From Ruminococcus sp. (GTDB taxonomy: Bacteria > Bacillota > Clostridia > Oscillospirales > Ruminococcaceae): 56,326 bases of DNA. The stretch is from NCBI GenBank assembly GCA_017437285.1, contig JAFSBM010000200.1, positions 1 to 56,326 on the forward strand. The letters run 5' to 3'. The first letter of the stretch is position 1. Each line of letters starts with the position of its first letter. The position numbers and the translations under genes were made by a program. Shown one piece after another: positions 40,696-47,185 of this stretch. The notes under the pieces are model-generated. The model saw nothing but the letters and a program-made list of their open reading frames with translations, was not told the DNA's origin and searched no databases.

Positions 40696-41061
40696 TCACT
40701 CCTCATAAACAATTTCAGTCCCGCAGTTCTTGCAGAATTTTTCACCACCATCAGCATAGTATATCGTTCCGCATTCACATTCAAATTTACCTTCGTTCAG
40801 TGCGTATCCGCACTCTTCGCAGTAGTGGCCTTTTTGGGGATGATACATTGCACCACAGGCAGGACAAGACGATGGCATATGAGATAATACTCTTGGAATA
40901 ATCATGGGCAAAACAGCAATGGCGAACGATAAACCGGCAACAAGCACTGCAATATTTGCTCTTTCCTCTTTTCCATTCTGTTTTGAAACAAAACAGACAA
41001 TAAATGAAATGAAGAAAATAATCATAAAGATTACACTTAAAACAAGTACGAAGATTTTCAT
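40696..41061 (-). CDS. Membrane protein with zinc-ribbon tail
   Basis: The 121-residue protein has two membrane helices (about 4-26 and 36-55) followed by a cytoplasmic or external tail with four Cys pairs: CPACG, CEECG, CECG and CKNCG. These make two zinc ribbons. Such zinc-ribbon membrane proteins occur in many bacteria without a fixed role. ATG 41061 lies one base from the stop of the exonuclease gene. It may act as a membrane-tethered adaptor; nothing shows with what. Confidence 0.7.
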   Translation of the reverse strand: MKIFVLVLSVIFMIIFFISFIVCFVSKQNGKEERANIAVLVAGLSFAIAVLPMIIPRVLSHMPSSCPACGAMYHPQKGHYCEECGYALNEGKFECECGTIYYADGGEKFCKNCGTEIVYEE

Positions 41062-41062
41062 T

Positions 41063-41965
41063 TTACTTTATAACTCCTTCCATCATCTTCCGATAGCAAT
41101 GCAGCGTAGCACGACAGTCTGCCAGACTGTCGTGTGCCACATCATCGCCCCAATCATAATCATAGTACGCTGCACAAGTAGCAAGCTTCTGCCACTTGTA
41201 ATCGCCTCGAAAATCGCTCCACTCACCATAGATCGGGGCGAACTCCATCATCACATCATAGATCTCTGCATCCTTCGGAATTACAGCACCATAACCACGC
41301 AGCATATTCAGATCGAAATAATCATGATTATACCCGATGATCTTCTTTGCCCTGCCCAGAATCGCATTGATCTTTGGCATCTCATGGTAGATGCTTGGAG
41401 CATCTTGTACCATTTCCGGACTGATATGATGGATTCTCTCAGCCCCTTTCCATTCCTTGACATAGATCGGCTTGATATAGCTGTTGTACAGGGTGTTGCC
41501 GTTTCCGTCAATGATGGAGATTTGCAGCGGTTCGTCATCCGTACAATCCAGACCAGTCGTTTCGATGTCAATGACAATCTCATCCGCAGCTGCATCTGGT
41601 TCGCACTGAATCTGTTTGACAAGCTGCACCAGCATCTGATCGAGCTGGGCAACTGTCTCTTCCAGATTTGTGATGTAGTCCTGCTGTCTTTGTTGCTCCT
41701 GCTCTGCTGCTGCCTGACGCTGTGCAGCAAGTTCTTTTCTTCTGGCGTTCTTCTTGTCCCGATACGGTTTCCAGAATGCGTTCAGTTCCTCCGGCGTAGC
41801 CTCATGTACTTCTTTTTCAGTGAAGTACACAAAGGTATTTCCGTTGTGATTGTGGTTCGCCCACATTTCCTCACCGGCTGCATCGGGATTGACAACATAG
41901 CCGAGAGTTGCCCATTGTCTGGCTGTTCGGAGGTTTTCATCTTCAAGCCTGTTTCGTTCTCTCAT
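41063..41965 (-). CDS. DEDDh 3'-5' exonuclease
   Basis: The 300-residue protein has an N-terminal helical region with a Gln/Ala coiled coil (about 75-120) and a C-terminal exonuclease domain of the DnaQ/RNase T kind. The motifs are IDIETTGL near residue 133 (ExoI, D and E), NHDYFDLNML near 210 (ExoII) and HDSLADCRA near 280 (ExoIII, H and D). It would trim 3' ends of DNA or RNA in the cytoplasm. Its place next to ssb and parAB suggests a task in element replication or in processing of transferred DNA. AGGAG lies before the ATG. Confidence 0.87.
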   Translation of the reverse strand: MRERNRLEDENLRTARQWATLGYVVNPDAAGEEMWANHNHNGNTFVYFTEKEVHEATPEELNAFWKPYRDKKNARRKELAAQRQAAAEQEQQRQQDYITNLEETVAQLDQMLVQLVKQIQCEPDAAADEIVIDIETTGLDCTDDEPLQISIIDGNGNTLYNSYIKPIYVKEWKGAERIHHISPEMVQDAPSIYHEMPKINAILGRAKKIIGYNHDYFDLNMLRGYGAVIPKDAEIYDVMMEFAPIYGEWSDFRGDYKWQKLATCAAYYDYDWGDDVAHDSLADCRATLHCYRKMMEGVIK

Positions 41966-41975
41966 TGGTACTCCT

Positions 41976-42170
41976 TTACATCAAACCATTATGCCGGATA
42001 AGGGCAATGACGATGAAGGCAAAAGCAGATACAATCCACCCTCCCATAAAGCTACCACGCCATTTCCCAATAAATAAATCTCGTTCCACCCAAGAGGCGA
42101 TAATCCATCCTACAAAACAAATCGCTGTGATAATTGCCAATATGCCCTGAATCAAAAACATAAAATCCAT
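41976..42170 (-). CDS. Small membrane protein
   Basis: The 64-residue protein starts at MDFMFLIQGILAIITAICFV (ATG 42170 behind GGAAGTG). It has two membrane helices (about 4-24 and 40-58) joined by a charged loop WVERDLFIGKWRG. It lies between parB and the exonuclease gene. No family was recognised. Confidence 0.6.
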   Translation of the reverse strand: MDFMFLIQGILAIITAICFVGWIIASWVERDLFIGKWRGSFMGGWIVSAFAFIVIALIRHNGLM

Positions 42171-42234
42171 AGTATCACTTCCTTGCTTAATTTTACCCAA
42201 AGCCTTCATATGCTTATCTGAAAAAGAAAATTGA

Positions 42235-43323
42235 TTATTTCTTGATGGCGTTAAGCAACTTCAAAAGCTGTTTCAGCACATCTTCTTCATACTCTGTTCC
42301 AATACTGGAGTAGGATGCAAAGATTGTCTGAAGCTCAATCATTTTCTCACCGACAAACGATGCAAGGGCATCCATAGGGGACTTGCTTTCAGAAATTGTG
42401 CTACATGTATCAACTTCTTCTGCAACCTCTTCTGCAACCGGCTCTGCCGTTTCCGCAGCATCCTCCATTGCAGAATCCATATCTGCATCCATTTCCATGT
42501 CTGCATCCATCACACCAAAATCATCTGCTGCCGATGAAAATGTGCTACATGTATCAACTTCTTCTGCAACCGGTTCGGCAACTGATTCTGTACTGCTTGT
42601 GGCAGATTTCTTTGGCTTTGGTGTTTTGGGCTTGCTCTGGTTCTTTGCCTTGACATCCTTGTGCTTGATGCCCTCAAAGCCTGTCTGTTCCAGCAGTTCC
42701 ACCTGATCTTCTACATCCATCTTTGCAATCTCACTTGCAGTGGAGATGGATATATCACCGCTTTCGACAGCCTCCTTGACTGCCGGAATTGCATTCTTGT
42801 CTACATTCTGCATCTTTCCGACCTGAGCAGGGGAGACACCCAAAATTTCCGCAAGCTTTTCCCTGACACGACCAAACTTTTCACCGGCACTCTTTTTATC
42901 CTTCAAAATCTTGTCCACGATTTCGTAGGACTTCCACATTTCCGCATCGGAGATCTGTCTGGCACTAACATTCATCAGCACAATGTCAAGCAGCCTGTCG
43001 GAATCATCTGCATACTCCTGCACAAGGCAGGGGAGATAGCGTGATACATTCTCACCCTGATCGAGCAGATACTGCACCGCAGCTCTACGCCGGTGTCCGC
43101 TGATGATCTCATAACCGCCGGACTCCAACGGACGGACGATCAGATTGTCCTTGACTCCACCCTGTCCGAGGATGGTTTCCGCAAATTCTTCTACACGCTC
43201 TACAACAAAGAAGTTGTCAGCCGATTCGTGAAGTTCGGCAATGTCAATCATCTTGATGTTGTCCGTCATGGTATTCGCTGCAATGGCAGCGAGGTTAGAA
43301 AGCATCGTTTTTGCCATCCTCAT
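42235..43323 (-). CDS. parB: ParB-like partition protein
   Basis: The 362-residue protein contains the ParB/Srx nuclease-like core, with GGYEIISGHRRRAA near residue 68-81, and a helix-turn-helix region (REKLAEILGVSPAQVGKMQN near 155-175). The long tail is Ala/Glu/Asp-rich. ParB binds centromere-like sites and, with ParA, segregates or stabilises the element, perhaps when it is excised. Its ATG overlaps the parA stop; a second ATG two codons on is possible. Two copies of the 14-bp dispersed motif lie in its own tail, encoding the repeated AEEVDTCST. Other copies elsewhere make that motif a candidate binding site for this protein. Confidence 0.9.
   Translation of the reverse strand: MRMAKTMLSNLAAIAANTMTDNIKMIDIAELHESADNFFVVERVEEFAETILGQGGVKDNLIVRPLESGGYEIISGHRRRAAVQYLLDQGENVSRYLPCLVQEYADDSDRLLDIVLMNVSARQISDAEMWKSYEIVDKILKDKKSAGEKFGRVREKLAEILGVSPAQVGKMQNVDKNAIPAVKEAVESGDISISTASEIAKMDVEDQVELLEQTGFEGIKHKDVKAKNQSKPKTPKPKKSATSSTESVAEPVAEEVDTCSTFSSAADDFGVMDADMEMDADMDSAMEDAAETAEPVAEEVAEEVDTCSTISESKSPMDALASFVGEKMIELQTIFASYSSIGTEYEEDVLKQLLKLLNAIKK
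42399..42412 (+). repeat. 14-bp dispersed motif, copy 5
   Basis: TGCTACATGTATCA followed by ACTTCT, inside parB (reading EEVDTCST). About 30 bases around it are identical to those around copy 6, so one may be a local duplicate of the other. Confidence 0.62.
42543..42556 (+). repeat. 14-bp dispersed motif, copy 6
   Basis: TGCTACATGTATCA followed by ACTTCT, inside parB, 144 bases from copy 5. Confidence 0.62.
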
Positions 43324-43991
43324 TCACCTCTCATTACTTCGTTTGCAAGATCTTCGTAAGCATGGACGATCTTCCATGCAGTAGGGCTTGGCGGTACAGC
43401 TCGATCACGGAAGTACGCCTCGATCGGCATTCCGTTCTTCAGGCTTTCACGCACCGTTTTGGAATAGGGAATTACTGTCTGCAAAAGTCTGTCTTGCAGG
43501 ATTCTCCGAAATTCTCCAATCAGTTCTTCATCGTTTGCCTTTTGATACATGGTAACAAATACACCACCAAGTTTCACGCCCTGCCGGTTGATCTCATCCG
43601 TTACTTTTTTCAAACCGGCGATCTCAAACTCACCGAGGATTGTCGGAACATAGATCTTGTGGCAGTGACGGATGATGCTCTTGACCTCATCACTCATTGC
43701 AGGGGGCATATCAAACAGGATGTAGTCATAGTTGTCTGTTTCGCTCTCCTCGATCTCCGAGTAGCGTTCCCATGTGGTGTGTGAGATGTTCTCATACTCT
43801 GTCGGCAGGATGGCATTGGGAACGGTACTTGTCAGAAAGAACGAAAAGCAGTTTTCCTGTGTGTCGCAGTCAACAACCAGCACCTTCTTGCCGTTCTTCT
43901 GCAAGCTGTACGCCAGATTGATGACTGATGTGGTTTTTGCCACACCTCCCTTGTTATTAAAGATTCCAATTTTTCTTGTTTTCATGTCCAT
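43320..43991 (-). CDS. parA: ParA family ATPase
   Basis: The 223-residue protein begins KIGIFNNKGGVAKTTSVINL, the deviant Walker A of ParA/MinD ATPases (Lys at NNKGG and KTT). VLVVDCDTQ near residue 37 and YDYILFDMPP near 87 are the other nucleotide-binding motifs. It lacks an N-terminal DNA-binding domain, so it is a short, type Ib-like ParA. It drives partition together with ParB, whose gene overlaps it by four bases. The AbrB-like gene and one unknown gene precede it in the same direction. Confidence 0.93.
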   Translation of the reverse strand: MDMKTRKIGIFNNKGGVAKTTSVINLAYSLQKNGKKVLVVDCDTQENCFSFFLTSTVPNAILPTEYENISHTTWERYSEIEESETDNYDYILFDMPPAMSDEVKSIIRHCHKIYVPTILGEFEIAGLKKVTDEINRQGVKLGGVFVTMYQKANDEELIGEFRRILQDRLLQTVIPYSKTVRESLKNGMPIEAYFRDRAVPPSPTAWKIVHAYEDLANEVMRGE

Positions 43992-43997
43992 CCTCCT

Positions 43998-44447
43998 TTA
44001 GATGACTTCCAGACTATAGGTTTTGTTTCCGCTTTCAAGCGTATTTACTCGAATTCTGACTGGAATACCTTGTTTCCAATCTGATGCACTGCCGTACACT
44101 GCAATGATTTTGGAGAGTGCCTCATAGATCTTATCCGATGTAGTCGCATAAGCACGAGGTTCTTTACCGCAATGCCCGAACAGTACTGTATACTTTCCAT
44201 TTCTCTTTTGATTTCCAGCAACCAGCATAACATCCTTCACATAGAATCCGCAGAGTTCGAATGTGTCTCCGACACATTCATTCAGCTTGCGGGCAGGGAT
44301 ATGTCCGATCAACACATTTGCTGCAAATGCTTTCAATTCCGCTGCCGTTGTATCAGGGAATACGGACTGAATTTTTGCAGTTAGACCTTCATCTACTTCT
44401 TCTGAAAAAGAAAGTGCAAAGTCATCTTGGTTCAAAATATCTGTCAT
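43998..44447 (-). CDS. Hypothetical protein upstream of parA
   Basis: The 149-residue protein begins MTDILNQDDFALSFSEEVDE, has helical centre segments (AAELKAFAANVLIG) and a C-terminal half rich in beta strands (KRNGKYTVLFGHCGKEPRAY, then IPVRIRVNTLESGNKTYSLE). The second half could be an OB-like or ssDNA-binding fold, but no family was recognised. It overlaps the AbrB-like gene by four bases and ends six bases before parA. A copy of the 11-bp A-rich word lies in its first codons (44403-44413). Confidence 0.62.
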   Translation of the reverse strand: MTDILNQDDFALSFSEEVDEGLTAKIQSVFPDTTAAELKAFAANVLIGHIPARKLNECVGDTFELCGFYVKDVMLVAGNQKRNGKYTVLFGHCGKEPRAYATTSDKIYEALSKIIAVYGSASDWKQGIPVRIRVNTLESGNKTYSLEVI

Positions 44448-44755
44448 GTGTTCCTGCTCCCCTCAATCAATGCCGGATCAACCTTTGTCAGGATAATCCG
44501 TTCCTCTGCTTTATCTACTCGAAAGATGCACTCCGGTTTCAGGTTGAGCTTCTTCCGGATAGGGGATTGGATGGTGATTCGCCGATCTTCTGGAATACTG
44601 TTATACTTGTCACAGAGGATGTGTACATCGTTCCCTTCGTGGACAACTCTGTATCCTTGAAAGGAAAATACCTTCTTGGGCAGAAGAATCCTGCCAGCAG
44701 CATCCATAGATACATAGAGCTGCCCACCGACATAATGCAATCTGTTTTTCACCAT
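44444..44755 (-). CDS. AbrB/SpoVT-like DNA-binding protein
   Basis: The 103-residue protein has two swapped-hairpin-type segments. The first is YVSMDAAGRILLPKKVFSF (about 14-32). The second, RRITIQSPIRKKLNLKPECI near 58-77, is the classic AbrB/SpoVT/MazE signature. It probably acts as a transcription regulator of the integrase and partition genes. It lies directly downstream of the integrase gene with a GAAAGGAAATG-type site and overlaps the next gene, so it would be made with the integrase from the promoter at 45830-45858. Confidence 0.8.
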   Translation of the reverse strand: MVKNRLHYVGGQLYVSMDAAGRILLPKKVFSFQGYRVVHEGNDVHILCDKYNSIPEDRRITIQSPIRKKLNLKPECIFRVDKAEERIILTKVDPALIEGSRNT

Positions 44756-44777
44756 AATTTTTCATTTCCTTTCTTTA

Positions 44778-45797
44778 TTATTCGGTATTCAATACCGTTT
44801 GAAACTGTTGGGATACATACCGTTCCATCTTGCACGAGCTGGCACGTTTCATCTCATCAGTACAATGCCCATAAACATCCAAAGTAAATGCAGCAGAATG
44901 ATGTCCCATATTCTCTTGCAGTGTTTTTACATCGTCCCCAGCTTGCAGCGAAAGCACTGCATATGTATGCCGGAGATCGTGAAATCGCGTGTGTTCCAGA
45001 CCGATCTTCCTTGCAACCTTGATAAAGCTGTTGTACACAGCATAGTGAGTGTAGTGCGTTCCTTTAGAGTTGGTGAATACATATTCACTATTAGAACGCC
45101 GTGAGCATTTGGCTGCATACAGCTGATGTATGATGAAGGAGGCAGGGTAGAGTCTTCGTGTCTTATTGTTTTTCAGACTGGTAAACTTATAAGTCCCACC
45201 CTTGCCCTTTTCCTTGACGAGCTGCCGGTACACATAAATTGATCCGCTATCGAAATCAATGCAATCCCATGTCAGTGCAATCAGTTCAGCCTGTCGCAGT
45301 CCTGTGAACACAGCCACAGTAAAGAGCAATTCTTTGTTATGCCCCTTGATTGCTTTCAGAAAGCGTTGCAGCTGTGCAGGTGTCAGAGGCTGTATATCCG
45401 GCTTGATCACACGAGGAAGGATTGTGGAGTCAGCAGGGTTATCATGGATGTGCTTTGCAGTTACTGCAACGGACAAGCATTTGTGCAGCACTCCATGGAT
45501 GTTCCGAATTGATTTAGGAGACAGCAATTCATCGATGCCCACACCCATTGATAAGCTGTTAACAAAAAGCTGCACATCTTCGGAGGTAAGTTCGGTCAAC
45601 CGAACATCGCCTAAAACACGATTGATGTGCAGCTTTACAGCTGTATCATAGGAGGAAAGCGTACTTTCCTTTATATTGTTGCAGTAATGTGTCAACCAAT
45701 GCTGTGTCCATTCTGAGAGAATTGATTGGCTGAAATCATGCGTGTCGATTGGAGTAAGACTTCGCATATATTCCAGCACATTCATACTTTTTTTCAT
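44778..45797 (-). CDS. int: Tyrosine integrase of the element
   Basis: The 339-residue recombinase has a SAM-like core-binding region (about 27-120) and a C-terminal catalytic domain. Catalytic residues by alignment in mind: Arg168 (TGLRQAE), Lys near 209, His273, Arg276 and His277 (HDLRHTY), His299 (MGHH) and Tyr309 (DVYGH). The N-terminal arm-binding domain is short or divergent. It should integrate and excise the ICE at the tRNA-Trp site; attR lies 153 bases away. It reads away from attR and heads the long minus-strand block, with its own promoter. GGAGTGAT precedes the ATG. No excisionase gene lies next to it. Confidence 0.95.
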   Translation of the reverse strand: MKKSMNVLEYMRSLTPIDTHDFSQSILSEWTQHWLTHYCNNIKESTLSSYDTAVKLHINRVLGDVRLTELTSEDVQLFVNSLSMGVGIDELLSPKSIRNIHGVLHKCLSVAVTAKHIHDNPADSTILPRVIKPDIQPLTPAQLQRFLKAIKGHNKELLFTVAVFTGLRQAELIALTWDCIDFDSGSIYVYRQLVKEKGKGGTYKFTSLKNNKTRRLYPASFIIHQLYAAKCSRRSNSEYVFTNSKGTHYTHYAVYNSFIKVARKIGLEHTRFHDLRHTYAVLSLQAGDDVKTLQENMGHHSAAFTLDVYGHCTDEMKRASSCKMERYVSQQFQTVLNTE

Positions 45798-45829
45798 TTG
45801 ATCACTCCATTCATGTTGGTTACAAATCC

Positions 45830-45858
45830 ATTATACCAAAAGAACAAAAACAAATCAA
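45830..45858 (-). promoter_or_regulatory. Integrase promoter
   Basis: On the minus strand TTGATT (plus 45853-45858), 17 bases and TATAAT (plus 45830-45835) with an extended TGG before the -10. The predicted start is about 26 bases before the ATG. Confidence 0.7.
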
Positions 45859-45875
45859 CGTTGTACCATTGGATG

Positions 45876-45904
45876 TTGACGAGCTGTTATTAACATGATA
45901 TAAT
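45876..45904 (+). promoter_or_regulatory. Outward-facing promoter at the right end
   Basis: TTGACG (45876-45881), 17 bases, TATAAT (45899-45904). It is divergent from the integrase promoter and reads across attR, 45 bases downstream. In the integrated state transcription should stop at the hairpin at 46004-46030. In the excised circle it would read through attP into the left end. Confidence 0.65.
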
Positions 45905-45949
45905 GAAAATGAACCTTTTAATCGGAGCGATTCATGGCAGAAAGGAAAA

Positions 45950-45972
45950 TTCGATTCCTTCCGCCCCTGCCA
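45950..45972 (+). repeat. attR, 23-bp direct repeat
   Basis: Exact copy of the last 23 bases of tRNA-Trp. It marks the junction of the element with the chromosome. Confidence 0.93.
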
Positions 45973-46003
45973 GCACAGCGTCTGTGCCGTTAGACGCATT
46001 TGA

Positions 46004-46034
46004 AAGCTTCCGAGTAATCGGGAGCTTTTCTTTT
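46004..46034 (+). terminator. Terminator, probably the original tRNA-Trp terminator
   Basis: A 10-bp stem with one wobble (46004-46013 with 46018-46027), loop GTAA, followed by TTCTTTTT. It lies 32 bases after attR on the chromosome side. Joining attL to attR after excision would place it just downstream of the tRNA. Confidence 0.8.
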
Positions 46035-46099
46035 TGCGATACGGTTTCCCATACCGAAAGATCACAGGTCAGAAAAGTCCGATTTTTCGGCTTTACATA

Positions 46100-46128
46100 T
46101 TGAAATCCAAGGCAATATGCGGTATAAT
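46100..46128 (+). promoter_or_regulatory. Promoter of the CPBP protease gene
   Basis: TTGAAA (46100-46105), 17 bases, TATAAT (46123-46128). Confidence 0.68.
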
Positions 46129-46187
46129 ATAGGAGGTCGGACAGACTGATCAATACGAATTGACAACCGCAAAAAAGGAGTGACGCT

Positions 46188-46994
46188 ATGTCAAAGTGCA
46201 GAAAATATCTCATCATCACATTTGCAATTACATTAGTCATCACGATATGCGGTTGGTTCTGTGGAGAAGATGTATTTGACTTCGCGCTCGCCATTGCAAT
46301 GTTTATCCCATTGATCGCAGCGCTTTTTGCAGGTGCAGACATCAGTGAAATGGGATGGGGTATCCGCTTGGAACTGAAAAGTCTGCTGCTCTTGCTCACA
46401 GCGTGGCTTTTGCCGACAGTAATGAGCATCATGGGAGGCGTGTTATATTACCTGGTGTTCCCCGAAGACTATGTTCACTCGGACGGATTCCTAAACCTGG
46501 TCTCCGATTCCCTCGCGCCGTTCATGCTCTTTGTTCCCTGTATTCTGGCACTTGGTGAAGAAATCGGCTGGCGTGGTTTCCTCTATCCGGAGCTGAAGCA
46601 AAAATTCGGCAGAATCAAAGGACGGCTGCTGGGCGGTGTGATATGGGGCGCATGGCACTTCCCTGCTATGCTGGTTGCAGGATATGAATACGGCAGAGAA
46701 TACATAGGCGCACCGTTGCTCGGCCTTTTTGCCTTTCCCCTTTTCTGCACAGCAGTAGGAATCATTGCGGATTTTCTATACGAACAGTCAGAAAGCATAT
46801 GGCTGCCCACTCTGTTCCACGCCTGCATCAACGCATCTCCGGGTTTGTGGTTTTTCAGAAACGACCTGCATCCGGAACGCTCCATTTTCGGTCCATCGGA
46901 GATCGGGCTGATCGGTGTCATCCCCACCCTGTTTATCGCTGCGTTGCTATTGTATTATGAAACGAAAAGCGATGCATCCACAGAACGGGAATGA
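46188..46994 (+). CDS. CPBP family intramembrane metalloprotease
   Basis: The 268-residue membrane protein carries the CPBP (CAAX protease/bacteriocin-processing) motifs. EEIGWRG has the two Glu at 124-125 and Arg at 129. WHFPA has its His near 157. HACIN near 208 is the third. Seven or eight membrane helices surround them. Related enzymes cleave prenylated or membrane substrates, process bacteriocins or give immunity to them; the substrate here is unknown. AAGGAG lies before the ATG, with a promoter at 46100-46128 and a terminator at 47058-47088, so it is a single-gene unit directly beside the ICE. Confidence 0.92.
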   Translation: MSKCRKYLIITFAITLVITICGWFCGEDVFDFALAIAMFIPLIAALFAGADISEMGWGIRLELKSLLLLLTAWLLPTVMSIMGGVLYYLVFPEDYVHSDGFLNLVSDSLAPFMLFVPCILALGEEIGWRGFLYPELKQKFGRIKGRLLGGVIWGAWHFPAMLVAGYEYGREYIGAPLLGLFAFPLFCTAVGIIADFLYEQSESIWLPTLFHACINASPGLWFFRNDLHPERSIFGPSEIGLIGVIPTLFIAALLLYYETKSDASTERE

Positions 46995-47057
46995 GCCTGT
47001 CAAAACAATTTTGCATGGATACGGGAACATGATTTAAATAGGGTTACCCTATCAGCA

Positions 47058-47088
47058 AACCTCCGACATTTGATATCGGAAGTTTTTT
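47058..47088 (+). terminator. Terminator of the CPBP gene
   Basis: TCCGA pairs with TCGGA, extended by outer pairs around one mismatch, followed by a six-T run at 47083-47088. Confidence 0.7.
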
Positions 47089-47127
47089 ATGCTGAAGAAT
47101 CCCTCTGCCCTTTAAATGTAAATCCTG

Positions 47128-47156
47128 TTGACAGATCATACTGAAAATGGTATAAT
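47128..47156 (+). promoter_or_regulatory. Promoter of the M4-type peptidase gene
   Basis: TTGACA (47128-47133), 17 bases, TATAAT (47151-47156), perfect consensus. Confidence 0.85.
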
Positions 47157-47185
47157 AATAATACTTTTCAGAATGGAGGATGAGC

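Larger units (their letters stand above)
2581..45972. mobile_element. Integrative conjugative element in tRNA-Trp
   Basis: The element is bounded by an exact 23-bp direct repeat: the 3' end of tRNA-Trp (2558-2580) and a copy at 45950-45972. Counting one copy, it is 43,392 bp. It encodes a tyrosine integrase next to the right site, a MOBV relaxase with an oriT-like region, VirD4, VirB4, VirB6, PrgI/VirB3 and VirB2-like pilins. It also encodes ParA/ParB, SSB, topoisomerase III, a giant methyltransferase/helicase and one clear type I toxin-antitoxin locus. The gene order from PcfB-like protein to topoisomerase resembles Tn1549-type elements. All core functions for excision and self-transfer appear present, but no excisionase was recognised. 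No resistance or metabolic cargo was seen. Confidence 0.93.

Noticed and set aside
44783-44797. 15-bp palindrome CGGTATT-C-AATACCG at the end of the integrase gene
   Set aside because: Single copy, overlapping the last integrase codons, no T-run; not enough to call an operator or terminator.
2581-45972. Antibiotic resistance or metabolic cargo in the ICE
   Set aside because: Every sizeable gene was read; none shows ribosomal methylase, efflux, acetyltransferase, beta-lactamase or van-type features.
45903-46103. Plus-strand ORF crossing attR
   Set aside because: Its ATG lies in the -10 box of a promoter, it has no ribosome binding site, and it runs through the att site and a terminator.
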